Source: Spirochaetota bacterium
Lineage (GTDB): Bacteria > Spirochaetota > UBA4802 > UBA5550
NCBI GenBank assembly: GCA_025457915.1
Contig: JALOTL010000004.1
Coordinates: forward strand, 1-64,000
Reading direction: 5' to 3'
Length of the DNA stretch: 64,000 nt
Shown here: in pieces, positions 26,347-34,895 of the stretch
Layout of the letters: each line of letters opens with the position of its first letter
How positions within the stretch are numbered: position 1 is the first letter of the stretch
Program-made: the position numbers and the translations under genes
The notes under the pieces: generated by a model
Databases searched by the model: none
Told to the model about the DNA's origin: nothing
Seen by the model: only the letters and a program-made list of their open reading frames with translations

Positions 26347-28443
26347 TCATGCCGCCGTCGAGAGCAGCGCGGAAGCTATCACCTTCACCTTTATGGTGTT
26401 CGAAATCTCGTTGTAGGAGAATACCACCGGGGACGGTATCTCCCTTTCGAGAAGTGCGAAGGTCACGCTTCTGATCTGGGGCGAAACGAGATACACCGGC
26501 GCAAAGCCCATGTTCTTCGCCCTCTTATATGCATCGAGGAGGGAACCGAGCACCTTCTCGTGCGTTTCGGGGTCCATGCCAAGCACCCGGCCCTCAACCG
26601 GGTCCTCGTGGATGGAGCTCCTCATAATGCTTTCAATTTCAGGGTCCACCGTTATGACGGATATGGTATCATTGTCGAGGTAGTCCTTCGTTATCTGCCT
26701 GGCAAGCACGGTCCTGACGTATTCTGTCAGGAGGCCCGGGTCCTTAGTGAATTCCACGAAATTCGCCATGGTCTCCAGGATGGTGACCATGTTCCTGATT
26801 GACACCCTTTCCCTGAGAAGGTTCTGCAGAACCTTCTGTATGTCGCCCACGTTGAGCTTCTCCCTGACCTCGTCGACGACCGCGGGATAATCATCCTTGA
26901 TGTTGTCAAGCAGCTTCTGCACCTCCTGGCGCCCGAGGATCTCGTCCGCGTGCCTCTCTATAAGGCTGGTAAGATGCGTGGCTACAATAGTGGGGCAGTC
27001 CACGACGGTGTATCCGCGGCTCTGGGCGTCGTCCCTCTGGTCGGGCTTTATCCAGACAGCGCTCAGTCCGTATACCGGCTCTATGAACTCCTCGCCCTCG
27101 ATCTTTTCCTCCACGTCGCCCGGGTTCATGGCCATGAGCTTGTCGACCTGCAGCAGCCCGCGCCCCACCTCGACGCCCTTGATGAGTATCGAATAGGACT
27201 CCGGCTCGAGCTCCATGTTGTCCCTTATCCTTATGGGCGGGACGATGAGGCCCATGTGGAGTGCGCTCCTGCGCCTGATATTGGTGACCCTCTCGAGCAG
27301 CGTACCGCCCTGCTCGGGATCGACCAGCGGGATCAGGTTGTACCCGATCTCTATCTCCATCGGATCGACCTTCATGAGCGGCATGACCTCTTCGGGCCTG
27401 TGCTCCTTCATCGCCGCTTCCTTCTCCATCCTCTGACCTTCGATCTTACTGTCCTCCTGTTTCTGCAGGAGCATGTAGCCCAGGGCCCCGAGGCCCCCCG
27501 CGATTATAAGCAGCGGTATCTTCGGAAATCCCGGGATGAAAATCGCTATTCCAAGCGCCCCGGCGGTTATGAGCAGCGCCCTGGGCTGGGAGGCTATCTG
27601 GTTTCCGAGATCGCTTCCCAGGTTGCCGTCGGAAACGGCCCTGGTAACTATTATGCCCGTCGCCGTGGTCACGAGCAGGGACGGCACCTGCGCTACAAGT
27701 CCGTCTCCGATCGTCAGCAGCGTATAGGTTTTGAGCGCCAGGTCGAAGGACTCGTTCCTGAGGATCATCCCCACGATGAATCCGCCGATGATGTTGATGA
27801 TGATGATTACGATTCCGACCTTGACGTCCCCCTGGACGAACTTGGATGCGCCGTCCATGGCCCCGTAGAAGTCCGCCTCCTTCCTTATCTCCTCCCTCCT
27901 CTTCCTTGCCTCATCCTCGGTTATCAGGCCGTTGGAGAGGTCCGAGTCGATGCTCATCTGCTTGCCGGGCATCGCGTCGAGGGTGAACCTCGCGGCCACC
28001 TCGGCCGTCCTGGTCGCGCCCTTCGTGATGACTATGAACTGGACCGCGATCAGGATTATGAATATGATGAATCCTACCACGTAGTTCCCCCCGACGACGA
28101 ACTCGCCGAAGGTCCTGATTATCTTCCCGTCGAAGGCCGCCCCCTTCAGGAGGATGAGCCTGGTCGATGAAACGTTGAGAGCGAGCCTGAAGACAGTTGA
28201 TATGAGGAGAAGGGTCGGGAACACGGAAAAATCGAACGACCTCGGGACGAACATTACGATCATGAGGGTCAGTATCCCTATCATGAGGCTTATTGCCAGC
28301 AGGAAGTCCAGGAGGAACGTGGGTATGGGTATGACCAGCATGGCCACGATTGAAACGACGCCGATTCCTATCAGGATGTCGGTCTTCTGCATCCAGACCC
28401 TGTTATCAAGCAGAAATGTAAAAGTTCCGCTTCCCGCAGCCAT
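26347..28443 (-). CDS. flhA: Flagellar export gate protein FlhA
   Basis: FlhA forms the nonameric export gate and converts proton flow into substrate export. The 698 residues have eight membrane helices in the first ~330 positions, with the FHIPEP signature FRLALNVSSTRLIL and the conserved cytoplasmic loop (RFTLDAMPGKQMSIDSDLSNGLI). The large cytosolic domain ends with VVFSYNEISNTIKVKVIA. GGGG lies 7 bases before the ATG. Confidence 0.98.
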   Translation of the reverse strand: MAAGSGTFTFLLDNRVWMQKTDILIGIGVVSIVAMLVIPIPTFLLDFLLAISLMIGILTLMIVMFVPRSFDFSVFPTLLLISTVFRLALNVSSTRLILLKGAAFDGKIIRTFGEFVVGGNYVVGFIIFIILIAVQFIVITKGATRTAEVAARFTLDAMPGKQMSIDSDLSNGLITEDEARKRREEIRKEADFYGAMDGASKFVQGDVKVGIVIIIINIIGGFIVGMILRNESFDLALKTYTLLTIGDGLVAQVPSLLVTTATGIIVTRAVSDGNLGSDLGNQIASQPRALLITAGALGIAIFIPGFPKIPLLIIAGGLGALGYMLLQKQEDSKIEGQRMEKEAAMKEHRPEEVMPLMKVDPMEIEIGYNLIPLVDPEQGGTLLERVTNIRRRSALHMGLIVPPIRIRDNMELEPESYSILIKGVEVGRGLLQVDKLMAMNPGDVEEKIEGEEFIEPVYGLSAVWIKPDQRDDAQSRGYTVVDCPTIVATHLTSLIERHADEILGRQEVQKLLDNIKDDYPAVVDEVREKLNVGDIQKVLQNLLRERVSIRNMVTILETMANFVEFTKDPGLLTEYVRTVLARQITKDYLDNDTISVITVDPEIESIMRSSIHEDPVEGRVLGMDPETHEKVLGSLLDAYKRAKNMGFAPVYLVSPQIRSVTFALLEREIPSPVVFSYNEISNTIKVKVIASALLSTAA

Positions 28444-28486
28444 TACAATCCCCTTCTATAGCATTTGATATCGGGCAGAGCGGCCA

Positions 28487-29644
28487 TCAGATCGCCTCCC
28501 TGTATATGTTTTTCCTGTAGAGCTCGGCATAGATAAGGGAGACCGCGGCGAACAGGTCCTCCGGTATTATCTCCCCGACGTCGAGCCTGTTGTACAGGTC
28601 CTGGGCCAGCGGCCTGTTTTCCACGATTTCAATCCCGTTTTCGCGGGCTATTCCCCGTATCTTGATCGCCATGCTGTCGATGCCCTTGGCAATGACAGTG
28701 GGCGCAACCATTTTCTCCCTCTCGTATTTCAGAGCCACGGCGTAATGCGTCGGGTTCGTGACAACCACGTCGGCCTTGGGCACCTCGCGTATCATGTTGC
28801 GCATCACTATCTCCCTCTGCATCTCCCTCAGCCTGGCCCTTATGTAAGGGTCGCCTATCGTTTCCTTGAGTTCTTCCTTCAACTCCTGCTTGCTCATCTT
28901 CAGGGATTCGATGAATTCCCTTTTCTGGAATATGTAATCAGGTATCGAAAGCACGAGGATAAGGACCGCCGACCATATTATCACCTTCAGGGCGGAAATC
29001 ATCACAATCTTCGTGGCCATCGCGACGGATACGTCCGGCGTCTTCAGGAATGTCTCGAAATCGTCCATTATTATCAGGTACGCTATCAGGCTTATCGCGC
29101 CGACCTTGAAAATCGTCTTGAAAAGATTCATGGCGATCTGCTTTGAGAAAAAAACCTTCTTCATGACCGTCGCAGGATCGAACTTGATCTTGTTCCAGTC
29201 GAACTTGAGGGGATGGGTGGAGAACTGGAAACCGACCTGTATGACGTTGCCGAGGATGCCGGCCACGAATACGGCGATGAAAATCGGCATGCATACCTTC
29301 GCAGTGTTCCACAGGATGGAAAAAAACTCGATCCTCGCTTTTGCCTCGGTGAGCGAAAACCTGGAAAATGTCGTAAGGTAATGCTTCGTCATGGAGGCTA
29401 TGCTGTCATATATCCAGGTACTGAGCATGAACACCGACATTATGCCGAAAATGATCACCACGGCCTGCGGCAGTTCCATGGTCTTGGCGACCTGCCCCTT
29501 TTCCCTGGCCTCCCTGAGCTTTTTCTCGGACGGCTCCTCCGTCCTGCCCTCGTCCTCAGCTGAAAAAAGCTGGAGATCGAACCGGAACGCCCATAAGCCG
29601 GTCATCCGCCAGAGATGGATGCTTTCTTTTAAAAATTCTATCAT
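28487..29644 (-). CDS. flhB: Flagellar export switch protein FlhB
   Basis: FlhB switches export from rod/hook to filament substrates after self-cleavage at NPTH, present here as VVTNPTHYAVALKYE. Four membrane helices precede it, and the N-terminus carries the typical RTEEPSEKKLREAREKGQVAKT. The start at 29644 (MIEFLKES) is preferred to 29674. It gives 385 residues. It follows fliR after 43 bases. Confidence 0.97.
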   Translation of the reverse strand: MIEFLKESIHLWRMTGLWAFRFDLQLFSAEDEGRTEEPSEKKLREAREKGQVAKTMELPQAVVIIFGIMSVFMLSTWIYDSIASMTKHYLTTFSRFSLTEAKARIEFFSILWNTAKVCMPIFIAVFVAGILGNVIQVGFQFSTHPLKFDWNKIKFDPATVMKKVFFSKQIAMNLFKTIFKVGAISLIAYLIIMDDFETFLKTPDVSVAMATKIVMISALKVIIWSAVLILVLSIPDYIFQKREFIESLKMSKQELKEELKETIGDPYIRARLREMQREIVMRNMIREVPKADVVVTNPTHYAVALKYEREKMVAPTVIAKGIDSMAIKIRGIARENGIEIVENRPLAQDLYNRLDVGEIIPEDLFAAVSLIYAELYRKNIYREAI

Positions 29645-29687
29645 ATCACCCTTAATGGAAAACACCGCGCGCATCCGAACCGCCGGC

Positions 29688-30467
29688 TCAGATAGGCCAG
29701 TGCAGTAAAACCCTGGTTATGAAAACGAAAACCCTCTCCAGCGAGACCTGCATGATCTTCACTATGAGAGGCGTTATTATCAGCAATACCCCGAAAGCGA
29801 CCATGATCTTGAAAGGAAACCCGAGCATCATTATGTTCATCTGCGGGGCGACCTTTGCCAGCACCCCCATGCTCACGGATATCAGGAAAATTGTCGCCAC
29901 TACCGGCAGCGCGATTTTAAGAGCCACGACGAACATGCCGCTGAAAGAATACATCACGTACTTCACTATTCCGCCGAGCATGCTTCTCTTCAGGCTCATC
30001 ACGGGAGCCAGCTCGTACGAACGGTAAATGGCCTCTATGAGAAAATGGTGCCCGTTTATCGCGATGAACACGAGAAGTCCTATCAGGTTCTTGAGCTGTC
30101 CCACGAGAGGAATGCTGACCTGTCCGAGCGGATCCAGGACCTCGTTTATGCCGAAGCCTATCTGCACGGCGAAATACTGCCCGGAAAGCTGGAATGCCGC
30201 GAATATCACCGAAACTATGAACCCGATGATGAGGCCTATGGAAACCTCGTTTATGACAAGCAGCGTGTAGCCCCCCATGTCCGGCGGGATCTTAAATCCC
30301 CTGGCTGCCACCATCGGAAAAATTACAAGGGTCACAAGAAATGAAATAAGCGCCTTGATCCTGAACGGTATCATGGCGCTTGAATAAAAAGGCGCCACCA
30401 CCATCATGGCGTTGAGGCGCATCATGATGAGCATGAACACCTGGAAATGATATACGAAATATTCCAT
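29688..30467 (-). CDS. fliR: Flagellar export protein FliR
   Basis: FliR is one subunit of the FliP5Q4R1 export channel. The 259 residues are mostly hydrophobic, with several membrane helices. RLNAMMVVAPFYSSAMIPFRIKALISFL and QIGFGINEVLDPLGQVSIPLVGQLKNLIGLLVFIAINGHH are family signatures. The start codon shares one base with the fliQ stop (TAATG). Confidence 0.96.
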   Translation of the reverse strand: MEYFVYHFQVFMLIMMRLNAMMVVAPFYSSAMIPFRIKALISFLVTLVIFPMVAARGFKIPPDMGGYTLLVINEVSIGLIIGFIVSVIFAAFQLSGQYFAVQIGFGINEVLDPLGQVSIPLVGQLKNLIGLLVFIAINGHHFLIEAIYRSYELAPVMSLKRSMLGGIVKYVMYSFSGMFVVALKIALPVVATIFLISVSMGVLAKVAPQMNIMMLGFPFKIMVAFGVLLIITPLIVKIMQVSLERVFVFITRVLLHWPI

Positions 30468-30739
30468 TATCCTATACCGACCTTTTCGATCAGCATGAAA
30501 ATATTGTTAGTGTAATTCACCAGGGTCCTGATCATCCACGACCCGAATATGATCATGGCGGCGAATATGGCTATTATCTTTGGCACGAAGGTAAGGGTCT
30601 GTTCCTGTATCGATGTCGTGGTCTGGAAAATGGAAACCACCAGGCCCACGAACATCCCGACGCCCAGCATGGGGGCGGAGACTATCATTATGGTCATCAG
30701 CGATTCGCGCATTATCTTTATGATCAGTGCATCGGTCAT
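30467..30739 (-). CDS. fliQ: Flagellar export protein FliQ
   Basis: This 90-residue protein has two membrane helices and is four copies in the export channel. The signature GMFVGLVVSIFQTTTSIQEQTLTFVPKIIAIFAAMIIFG is unmistakable. It lies between fliP (16 bases upstream) and fliR (1-base overlap). Confidence 0.97.
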   Translation of the reverse strand: MTDALIIKIMRESLMTIMIVSAPMLGVGMFVGLVVSIFQTTTSIQEQTLTFVPKIIAIFAAMIIFGSWMIRTLVNYTNNIFMLIEKVGIG

Positions 30740-30755
30740 TTTAAAACACCCCTTT

Positions 30756-31523
30756 TCACCTGAATGATCTCACCAGCTCGTAGACGAGTAGGTTCCATCC
30801 GTCCACGAGAATGAACAGTATAATCTTGAACGGCAGCGAGATCATGACTGGAGGCAGCATTATCATCCCCATCGCCATGAGCGCGCTCGCAACGATCATG
30901 TCTATTACAATGAATGGTATGAATATATAGACCCCGATCTCGAACGCCCTCTTCAGCTCGCTTATCATGAAGGCCGGGATCAGGCAGTAAGACGGCACAT
31001 CCGACCTGTTCTTCGGCTTCGGGAGCTTCGAGAGCTTCATGAAAAGGGCGATGTCCTTTTCCCTTGTCTGCCTGAACATGAAGTCGCGCAGCGGTCCCAT
31101 GCTGTTGTCGAAAAATTTTTCATTATTGATTTTGCCCTTGAGATACGGCTGAAGGGCCTTTTCATTTATCTCGGTGAAGGTGGGGGCCATGATGAAAACC
31201 GTGAGAAAAATCGAAAGCCCCACAATGATCTGGTTCGGCGGCATCTGCTGCAGAGAAAGCGCCCTCTTTATGAAATCCAGGACTATCACGACCCTGGTGA
31301 AAGCCGTCATCATCATTATTATGGCAGGGGCCAGCGTCAGTATGGTAAGCAGAAAAAGTATCTGCAGGCTGAGGGCGACTTCCTTCGGGTTCGCGGCCTC
31401 TTTTATATCGAACGTGACCTTCGGTATCGGCATCCTGACATCCTGCGCAAAGGCGGCGCCGGCAAAGGCCACCAGGATCAATGCCGCGAAAAAAATAACT
31501 TTCTTATTCATCTTCAGACCCAT
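30756..31523 (-). CDS. fliP: Flagellar export protein FliP
   Basis: FliP forms the pentameric core of the export channel. The N-terminal signal (KKVIFFAALILVAFAGAAFA) is cleaved in this family. ILTLAPAIIMMMTAFTRVVIVLDFIKRAL, PPNQIIVGLSIFLTVFIM and MGMIMLPPVMISLPFKIILFILVDGWNLLV match. AAGGA lies 5 bases before ATG 31523, which supports that start over the ATG at 31511, although both fall in frame. It overlaps the fliO end by 20 bases. Confidence 0.97.
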   Translation of the reverse strand: MGLKMNKKVIFFAALILVAFAGAAFAQDVRMPIPKVTFDIKEAANPKEVALSLQILFLLTILTLAPAIIMMMTAFTRVVIVLDFIKRALSLQQMPPNQIIVGLSIFLTVFIMAPTFTEINEKALQPYLKGKINNEKFFDNSMGPLRDFMFRQTREKDIALFMKLSKLPKPKNRSDVPSYCLIPAFMISELKRAFEIGVYIFIPFIVIDMIVASALMAMGMIMLPPVMISLPFKIILFILVDGWNLLVYELVRSFR

Positions 31524-32280
31524 TTAGATCCTTCAGTCTCCTTTTTTGCTGTTTGAGATATGAAAAATCAACGGAGGATTCTACATGATGATCCCCCCTT
31601 CCCTTCCTTTCCGACAGCCTGCTGATGAATTTCCCTATCTGCATGGTCAGGTATTCATGGAAACCGCCTCCGCTCGGCGGGGGGGTTCTGGAACTCAGCA
31701 TCCTTATCCTGTCGACTGCATCCTTTTCGGTCACCTCTGTCACAAGGTTTATCCCGCCGTCGGAAACGCCAAGGACAAGGAGCTTGCCAGGGATGTCGAC
31801 TATCTGGAGATACTTGTTCTGCCCCAGCGGGACCACAGCTATCACGTGGACCGCCTCGGTACCAAGAAGGTTTATACCGGCCTTTTTCGTAACGAACCTG
31901 AAAAAGTAATAGAAACCCCCGACAAGAAAACCGAGCACCAGTATGGTCTTGATGATCATCCACGCGTAAGACTCCTCCTCAACCTGCGGCTTGAAGTCGT
32001 CTTCCTTGTAGTCCTTCATCTGGAGATTTTTCGATTCTTCCCCGGCTGCCGTCTTTGCCGCGTCGCCCTGCTTTCCGGCCACCTGCGCCTCCTTTTCAGG
32101 AGTGGCGGGTTCCTCCGCTTTCTGCTCGGCTTTTTTATTGTTCCTGGCACCGGCCTCAATGGGACATAATACAAAAACCTGCGAAAAAAATATAATCGAA
32201 CAAGCGAGGACCGGTAAAAAAAACCGGCCCGCAGCGTCATGTTTCTTATTCACGTTATGTCTCATTATATCATGGATCAA
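31504..32280 (-). CDS. fliO: Flagellar biosynthesis protein FliO/FliZ
   Basis: This 258-residue protein has a signal-like N-terminus and a long Lys/Glu/Ala-rich linker. A membrane helix (MIIKTILVLGFLVGGFYYFFRFV) and the FliO core (VHVIAVVPLGQNKYLQIVDIPGKLLVLGVSDGGINLVTEV) follow. FliO stabilises FliP during channel assembly. The long C-terminal basic tail (KQQKRRLKDLNGSEDE) is typical of spirochaetal FliZ-type proteins. The start is uncertain: 32280 and 32265 both have weak ribosome sites. Confidence 0.88.
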   Translation of the reverse strand: MIHDIMRHNVNKKHDAAGRFFLPVLACSIIFFSQVFVLCPIEAGARNNKKAEQKAEEPATPEKEAQVAGKQGDAAKTAAGEESKNLQMKDYKEDDFKPQVEEESYAWMIIKTILVLGFLVGGFYYFFRFVTKKAGINLLGTEAVHVIAVVPLGQNKYLQIVDIPGKLLVLGVSDGGINLVTEVTEKDAVDRIRMLSSRTPPPSGGGFHEYLTMQIGKFISRLSERKGRGDHHVESSVDFSYLKQQKRRLKDLNGSEDE

Positions 32281-32304
32281 AATATTTTCCCGAGGCCCCG
32301 CCGC

Positions 32305-33363
32305 TTATTGCAATCCCACAAGTCTTTCCGCAGGGCTGACAATGTCGGTCACGCGGACCCCGAAGTTTTCATCTATGACAACGACCTCACCCTTGGCGAT
32401 CAGCTTGCCGTTTACAAGAAGGTCGACCGGTTCGCCCGCGAGTTTGTCGAGCTCGATAATGGACCCCTCGCCGAGGCCCAGAATGTCCTGAACGAGCTGG
32501 GTTGTCCTCCCGAGCTCGACAGTAAGGGTCATGGGCACGTCGAGTATCAGGGATATGTTCCCTCCGACGCTCTGGATCACTCCGGCGTCGAGCGGGGGAA
32601 ACTTTACCGGGCTGATGCCAACCGGCCCGCCGTGCTGCTGGTACTGCTGGGCCTGCACCGGCTGCTGCATGGCCGGGGCCGAACGGCTCGACAATCCGGA
32701 AGCAAGCGCAGGATCGATGATTTGATACAGCTTGGAATTGACCACGCCCTGTATGGCGAAATCATACGTTACCTTTATCAGGCTCCTGTCCGAAGGCAGC
32801 TGCAATTCGGACGGATTGTTTATAATCGAGAGAGCCGGCGGCGTCACGTTGATTGATCCGCCTAGCGAGTTCCCGATCTGAACGGCCATGGAGGAAAGCA
32901 GCTGATTGGTGAATTCCTGTATGGTGCTCTGGTGAGCCTCCGACAACTGCGCCGGCGCAACTCCCCTTTCATCGCCCATCATGAGCGAGGATATGGAGCC
33001 GGCGTCGGCGAAATTGAATATAATCAGGTTTTTTCCGTTTATTGATCCCGTGAAGTCAAGGGACACCTGTACGTATCTTCCGGGAAAATCGTTTTTTATC
33101 GCGTCCTGGGACTTTACCTCGACCACCGGATTGGATATGATGAGGTTTTTACCGCCCAGGTACCCGCTAAGGGAAGGGGCAACCGAGCTGATCGTTGAAC
33201 CAAGGATTTCCCTTATTGCCCCCTGCTCGCCAAAGGAAACGGAGGAAGAAGGAGCCTGGTATCCCGTAGCCTGAGGCTGGGCCGGTCCCGAAGGGGATAA
33301 TATGTCGTCCGCACCCTGCAACAGGGCATCGATTTCGTCTTGGGATAAAGAGCCGTCACCCAT
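32305..33363 (-). CDS. fliN: Flagellar motor switch protein FliN/FliY
   Basis: This 352-residue C-ring protein begins with the CheY-binding helix (GDGSLSQDEIDALLQGADD). A CheC-like central domain carries the Asn/Glu pattern (SEAHQSTIQEFTNQLLSSMAVQIG). It ends with a SpoA domain (LILDVPMTLTVELGRTTQLVQDILGLGEGSIIELDKLAGEPVDLLVNG). The middle contains a Gln/Ala-rich linker (MQQPVQAQQYQQHGG). FliY-type proteins combine FliN function with CheY-P dephosphorylation. No FliM gene is next to it, unlike the usual order. Confidence 0.93.
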   Translation of the reverse strand: MGDGSLSQDEIDALLQGADDILSPSGPAQPQATGYQAPSSSVSFGEQGAIREILGSTISSVAPSLSGYLGGKNLIISNPVVEVKSQDAIKNDFPGRYVQVSLDFTGSINGKNLIIFNFADAGSISSLMMGDERGVAPAQLSEAHQSTIQEFTNQLLSSMAVQIGNSLGGSINVTPPALSIINNPSELQLPSDRSLIKVTYDFAIQGVVNSKLYQIIDPALASGLSSRSAPAMQQPVQAQQYQQHGGPVGISPVKFPPLDAGVIQSVGGNISLILDVPMTLTVELGRTTQLVQDILGLGEGSIIELDKLAGEPVDLLVNGKLIAKGEVVVIDENFGVRVTDIVSPAERLVGLQ

Positions 33364-33381
33364 AAGCTCCTCCGTTAAAAA

Positions 33382-33915
33382 TTAATTGACCACGAATTCC
33401 TTGAAATAAACTTCCTTGATCTTGCCGCTGATCAATACGACGTTTATATGGGCCTTTATCTCTTCAGCAAGCGCCACGGCGTCGCTGACAGAGTTAAGAT
33501 CGTCGAATTTTTTGCCTTTAAGAATTATATTTATAATATGCCTCATCTGGTCCTTTCTCTTTACGAGCTCGTTGTTCAGCTCCACATCCTGCTCGTATCC
33601 GAGCGAAATGTCCACCTTCACGAAATGCGGTTCCGGATCGGATGTCGTATTGGTGAAAGCCGGGGTGAGATCGAAACTGGTCAGAGGAGGAGGCGGCGGA
33701 GCAGCAACTATATCCTGGCTTTTCTCATAACCCCTTTCCTGGACGTGCTTGGCTACAAGATAAGAAATACCTGTAACAATCACTATCAGCATGATGCCGC
33801 CAGCAACATAAAGGAGAATCTTGATGATCCTGGAAAGCCCCGAGGTACTGGGGGGTTCCGCGACCGCCTGCTCCTTCTCTTCCTCTACTATATCTTCCCT
33901 TTCCTCGTCACCCAT
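33382..33915 (-). CDS. fliL: Flagellar basal body-associated protein FliL
   Basis: This 177-residue protein has a short acidic cytoplasmic tail, one membrane helix (IIKILLYVAGGIMLIVIVTGISYLVAKHV) and a periplasmic domain. The signature FVKVDISLGYEQDVELNNELVKRKDQMRHIINIILKGKKFDDLNS and the terminal VYFKEFVVN match. FliL associates with the stator units. It is the first gene of the leftward block; a promoter lies ~110 bases before it. Confidence 0.93.
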   Translation of the reverse strand: MGDEEREDIVEEEKEQAVAEPPSTSGLSRIIKILLYVAGGIMLIVIVTGISYLVAKHVQERGYEKSQDIVAAPPPPPLTSFDLTPAFTNTTSDPEPHFVKVDISLGYEQDVELNNELVKRKDQMRHIINIILKGKKFDDLNSVSDAVALAEEIKAHINVVLISGKIKEVYFKEFVVN

Positions 33916-33985
33916 ACAGCCTGCCGCCTTATTCAGTTATTAATCTAATGCCTGACGATAAAAATATCAATAAGACGAAAAAGAT

Positions 33986-34014
33986 ATCCGTCAAGAGGTT
34001 ATATTTTGACGGAT
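33986..34014. repeat. Inverted repeat in the fliL leader
   Basis: ATCCGTCAA (33986-33994) and TTGACGGAT (34006-34014) form 9-bp arms with an 11-base spacer. They lie just downstream of the predicted -10 box and so within or at the start of the transcript of the flagellar block. It could be an operator for a dimeric regulator or a stem-loop in the leader. Confidence 0.6.
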
Positions 34015-34033
34015 CAACCCGCAATTATGTGAC

Positions 34034-34063
34034 ATAATAACACAACATTATTATTTATGTCAA
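34034..34063 (-). promoter_or_regulatory. Candidate sigma-70 promoter of the fliL flagellar block
   Basis: On the minus strand TTGACA (34058-34063) and TATTAT (34034-34039) are 18 bases apart, ~120 bases before the fliL start. The 340-base gap 33916-34256 contains this promoter and the inverted repeat at 33986-34014. The rest (34064-34256) is AT-rich with no gene seen. Confidence 0.6.
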
Positions 34064-34256
34064 TTAATTTATTCATTTTCATGAAAATGTAACAGCTTTT
34101 TTACCGTCCGGCATAATATTTGCCGATATGCTTTTTCAGAATTTCATCATAAAAATGACAGAAAACTGAAAACATAACCCTGCTATATTTTCGGCATTTC
34201 AGGAGATTAAAAGCCTTAAAAAAAAGATGATTGGGGATAAAATCTCGGCAGAACCC

Positions 34257-34601
34257 TTACGCACCCGGAAGGAACTCGGATTCAAACTGGGACCTGTTCA
34301 TGATCCTGAAAAAATTACCCAGTTTCGCAGTTTTAAAGACAGCCGATACGGTTTCGCTCAAATCGTAGAATATCAGCTCTATCTTGAGTTTCATGGCATT
34401 GTTTAAAAATTTTACAAGGACGCCTATTGCCGAGGAATCGATGAATTTTATCGCGCTGCAGTTTATTCCGATTACCCCGGGCCGTTTCGATACAAGGTCA
34501 TTCCAGATTTTTTCGGCTATTTCAACGCTTTCAATATAGAACTCGCCTTTTATGGATAGAACTATTACGTTATTGTATTCTTTGAAGTTTATATCGATCA
34601 T
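34257..34601 (-). CDS. STAS-domain anti-sigma factor antagonist
   Basis: The start is set at ATG 34601 (MIDINFKEYNNVIVLSIKGE); the longer frame begins at a GTG without a site. The 114 residues are one STAS domain with the phospho-loop IKFIDSSAIGVLVKF, expected target Ser56. The Gly that normally follows the two serines is Ala58 here. It sits between flbD and fliL, where motA/motB/fliM are found in classic spirochaete operons, and may act in motility or in stress signalling. The upstream flbD ends ~100 bases away. Confidence 0.85.
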   Translation of the reverse strand: MIDINFKEYNNVIVLSIKGEFYIESVEIAEKIWNDLVSKRPGVIGINCSAIKFIDSSAIGVLVKFLNNAMKLKIELIFYDLSETVSAVFKTAKLGNFFRIMNRSQFESEFLPGA

Positions 34602-34700
34602 TAAAAAATCCCGGACAATTAATTCGGCAAGAAACATCCCGGCCAGGGGAGCCCTTTTTCCTAACACCCGGACAGGGACGTGTCAAGATATTTTTAATCT

Positions 34701-34895
34701 TCAGCCCTCATACAGATCATGCAGTCTTTTACGGTATTCCATGATTTTCTGTATGATTTCGTCCCTCTTTTCCTTTACGAGATATTTCTTGTCGTTCGTA
34801 AGTGTTATCATGGTGTCAGGCTTCTCCTCCACGGTTTCTATGTGAATCGGGTTCAAAATGAACTCGTCACCGTTCATCTTGTGCAAAATGATCAT
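34701..34895 (-). CDS. flbD: Flagellar protein FlbD
   Basis: This 64-residue protein matches the small FlbD family found after flgE in spirochaetes and Gram-positives (IILHKMNGDEFILNPIHIETVEEKPDTMITLTNDKKYLVKE). Its function is not clearly known. The start overlaps the DUF115 stop by 4 bases (ATGA). Here it is separated from flgE and from the motAB genes. Confidence 0.92.
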   Translation of the reverse strand: MIILHKMNGDEFILNPIHIETVEEKPDTMITLTNDKKYLVKEKRDEIIQKIMEYRKRLHDLYEG

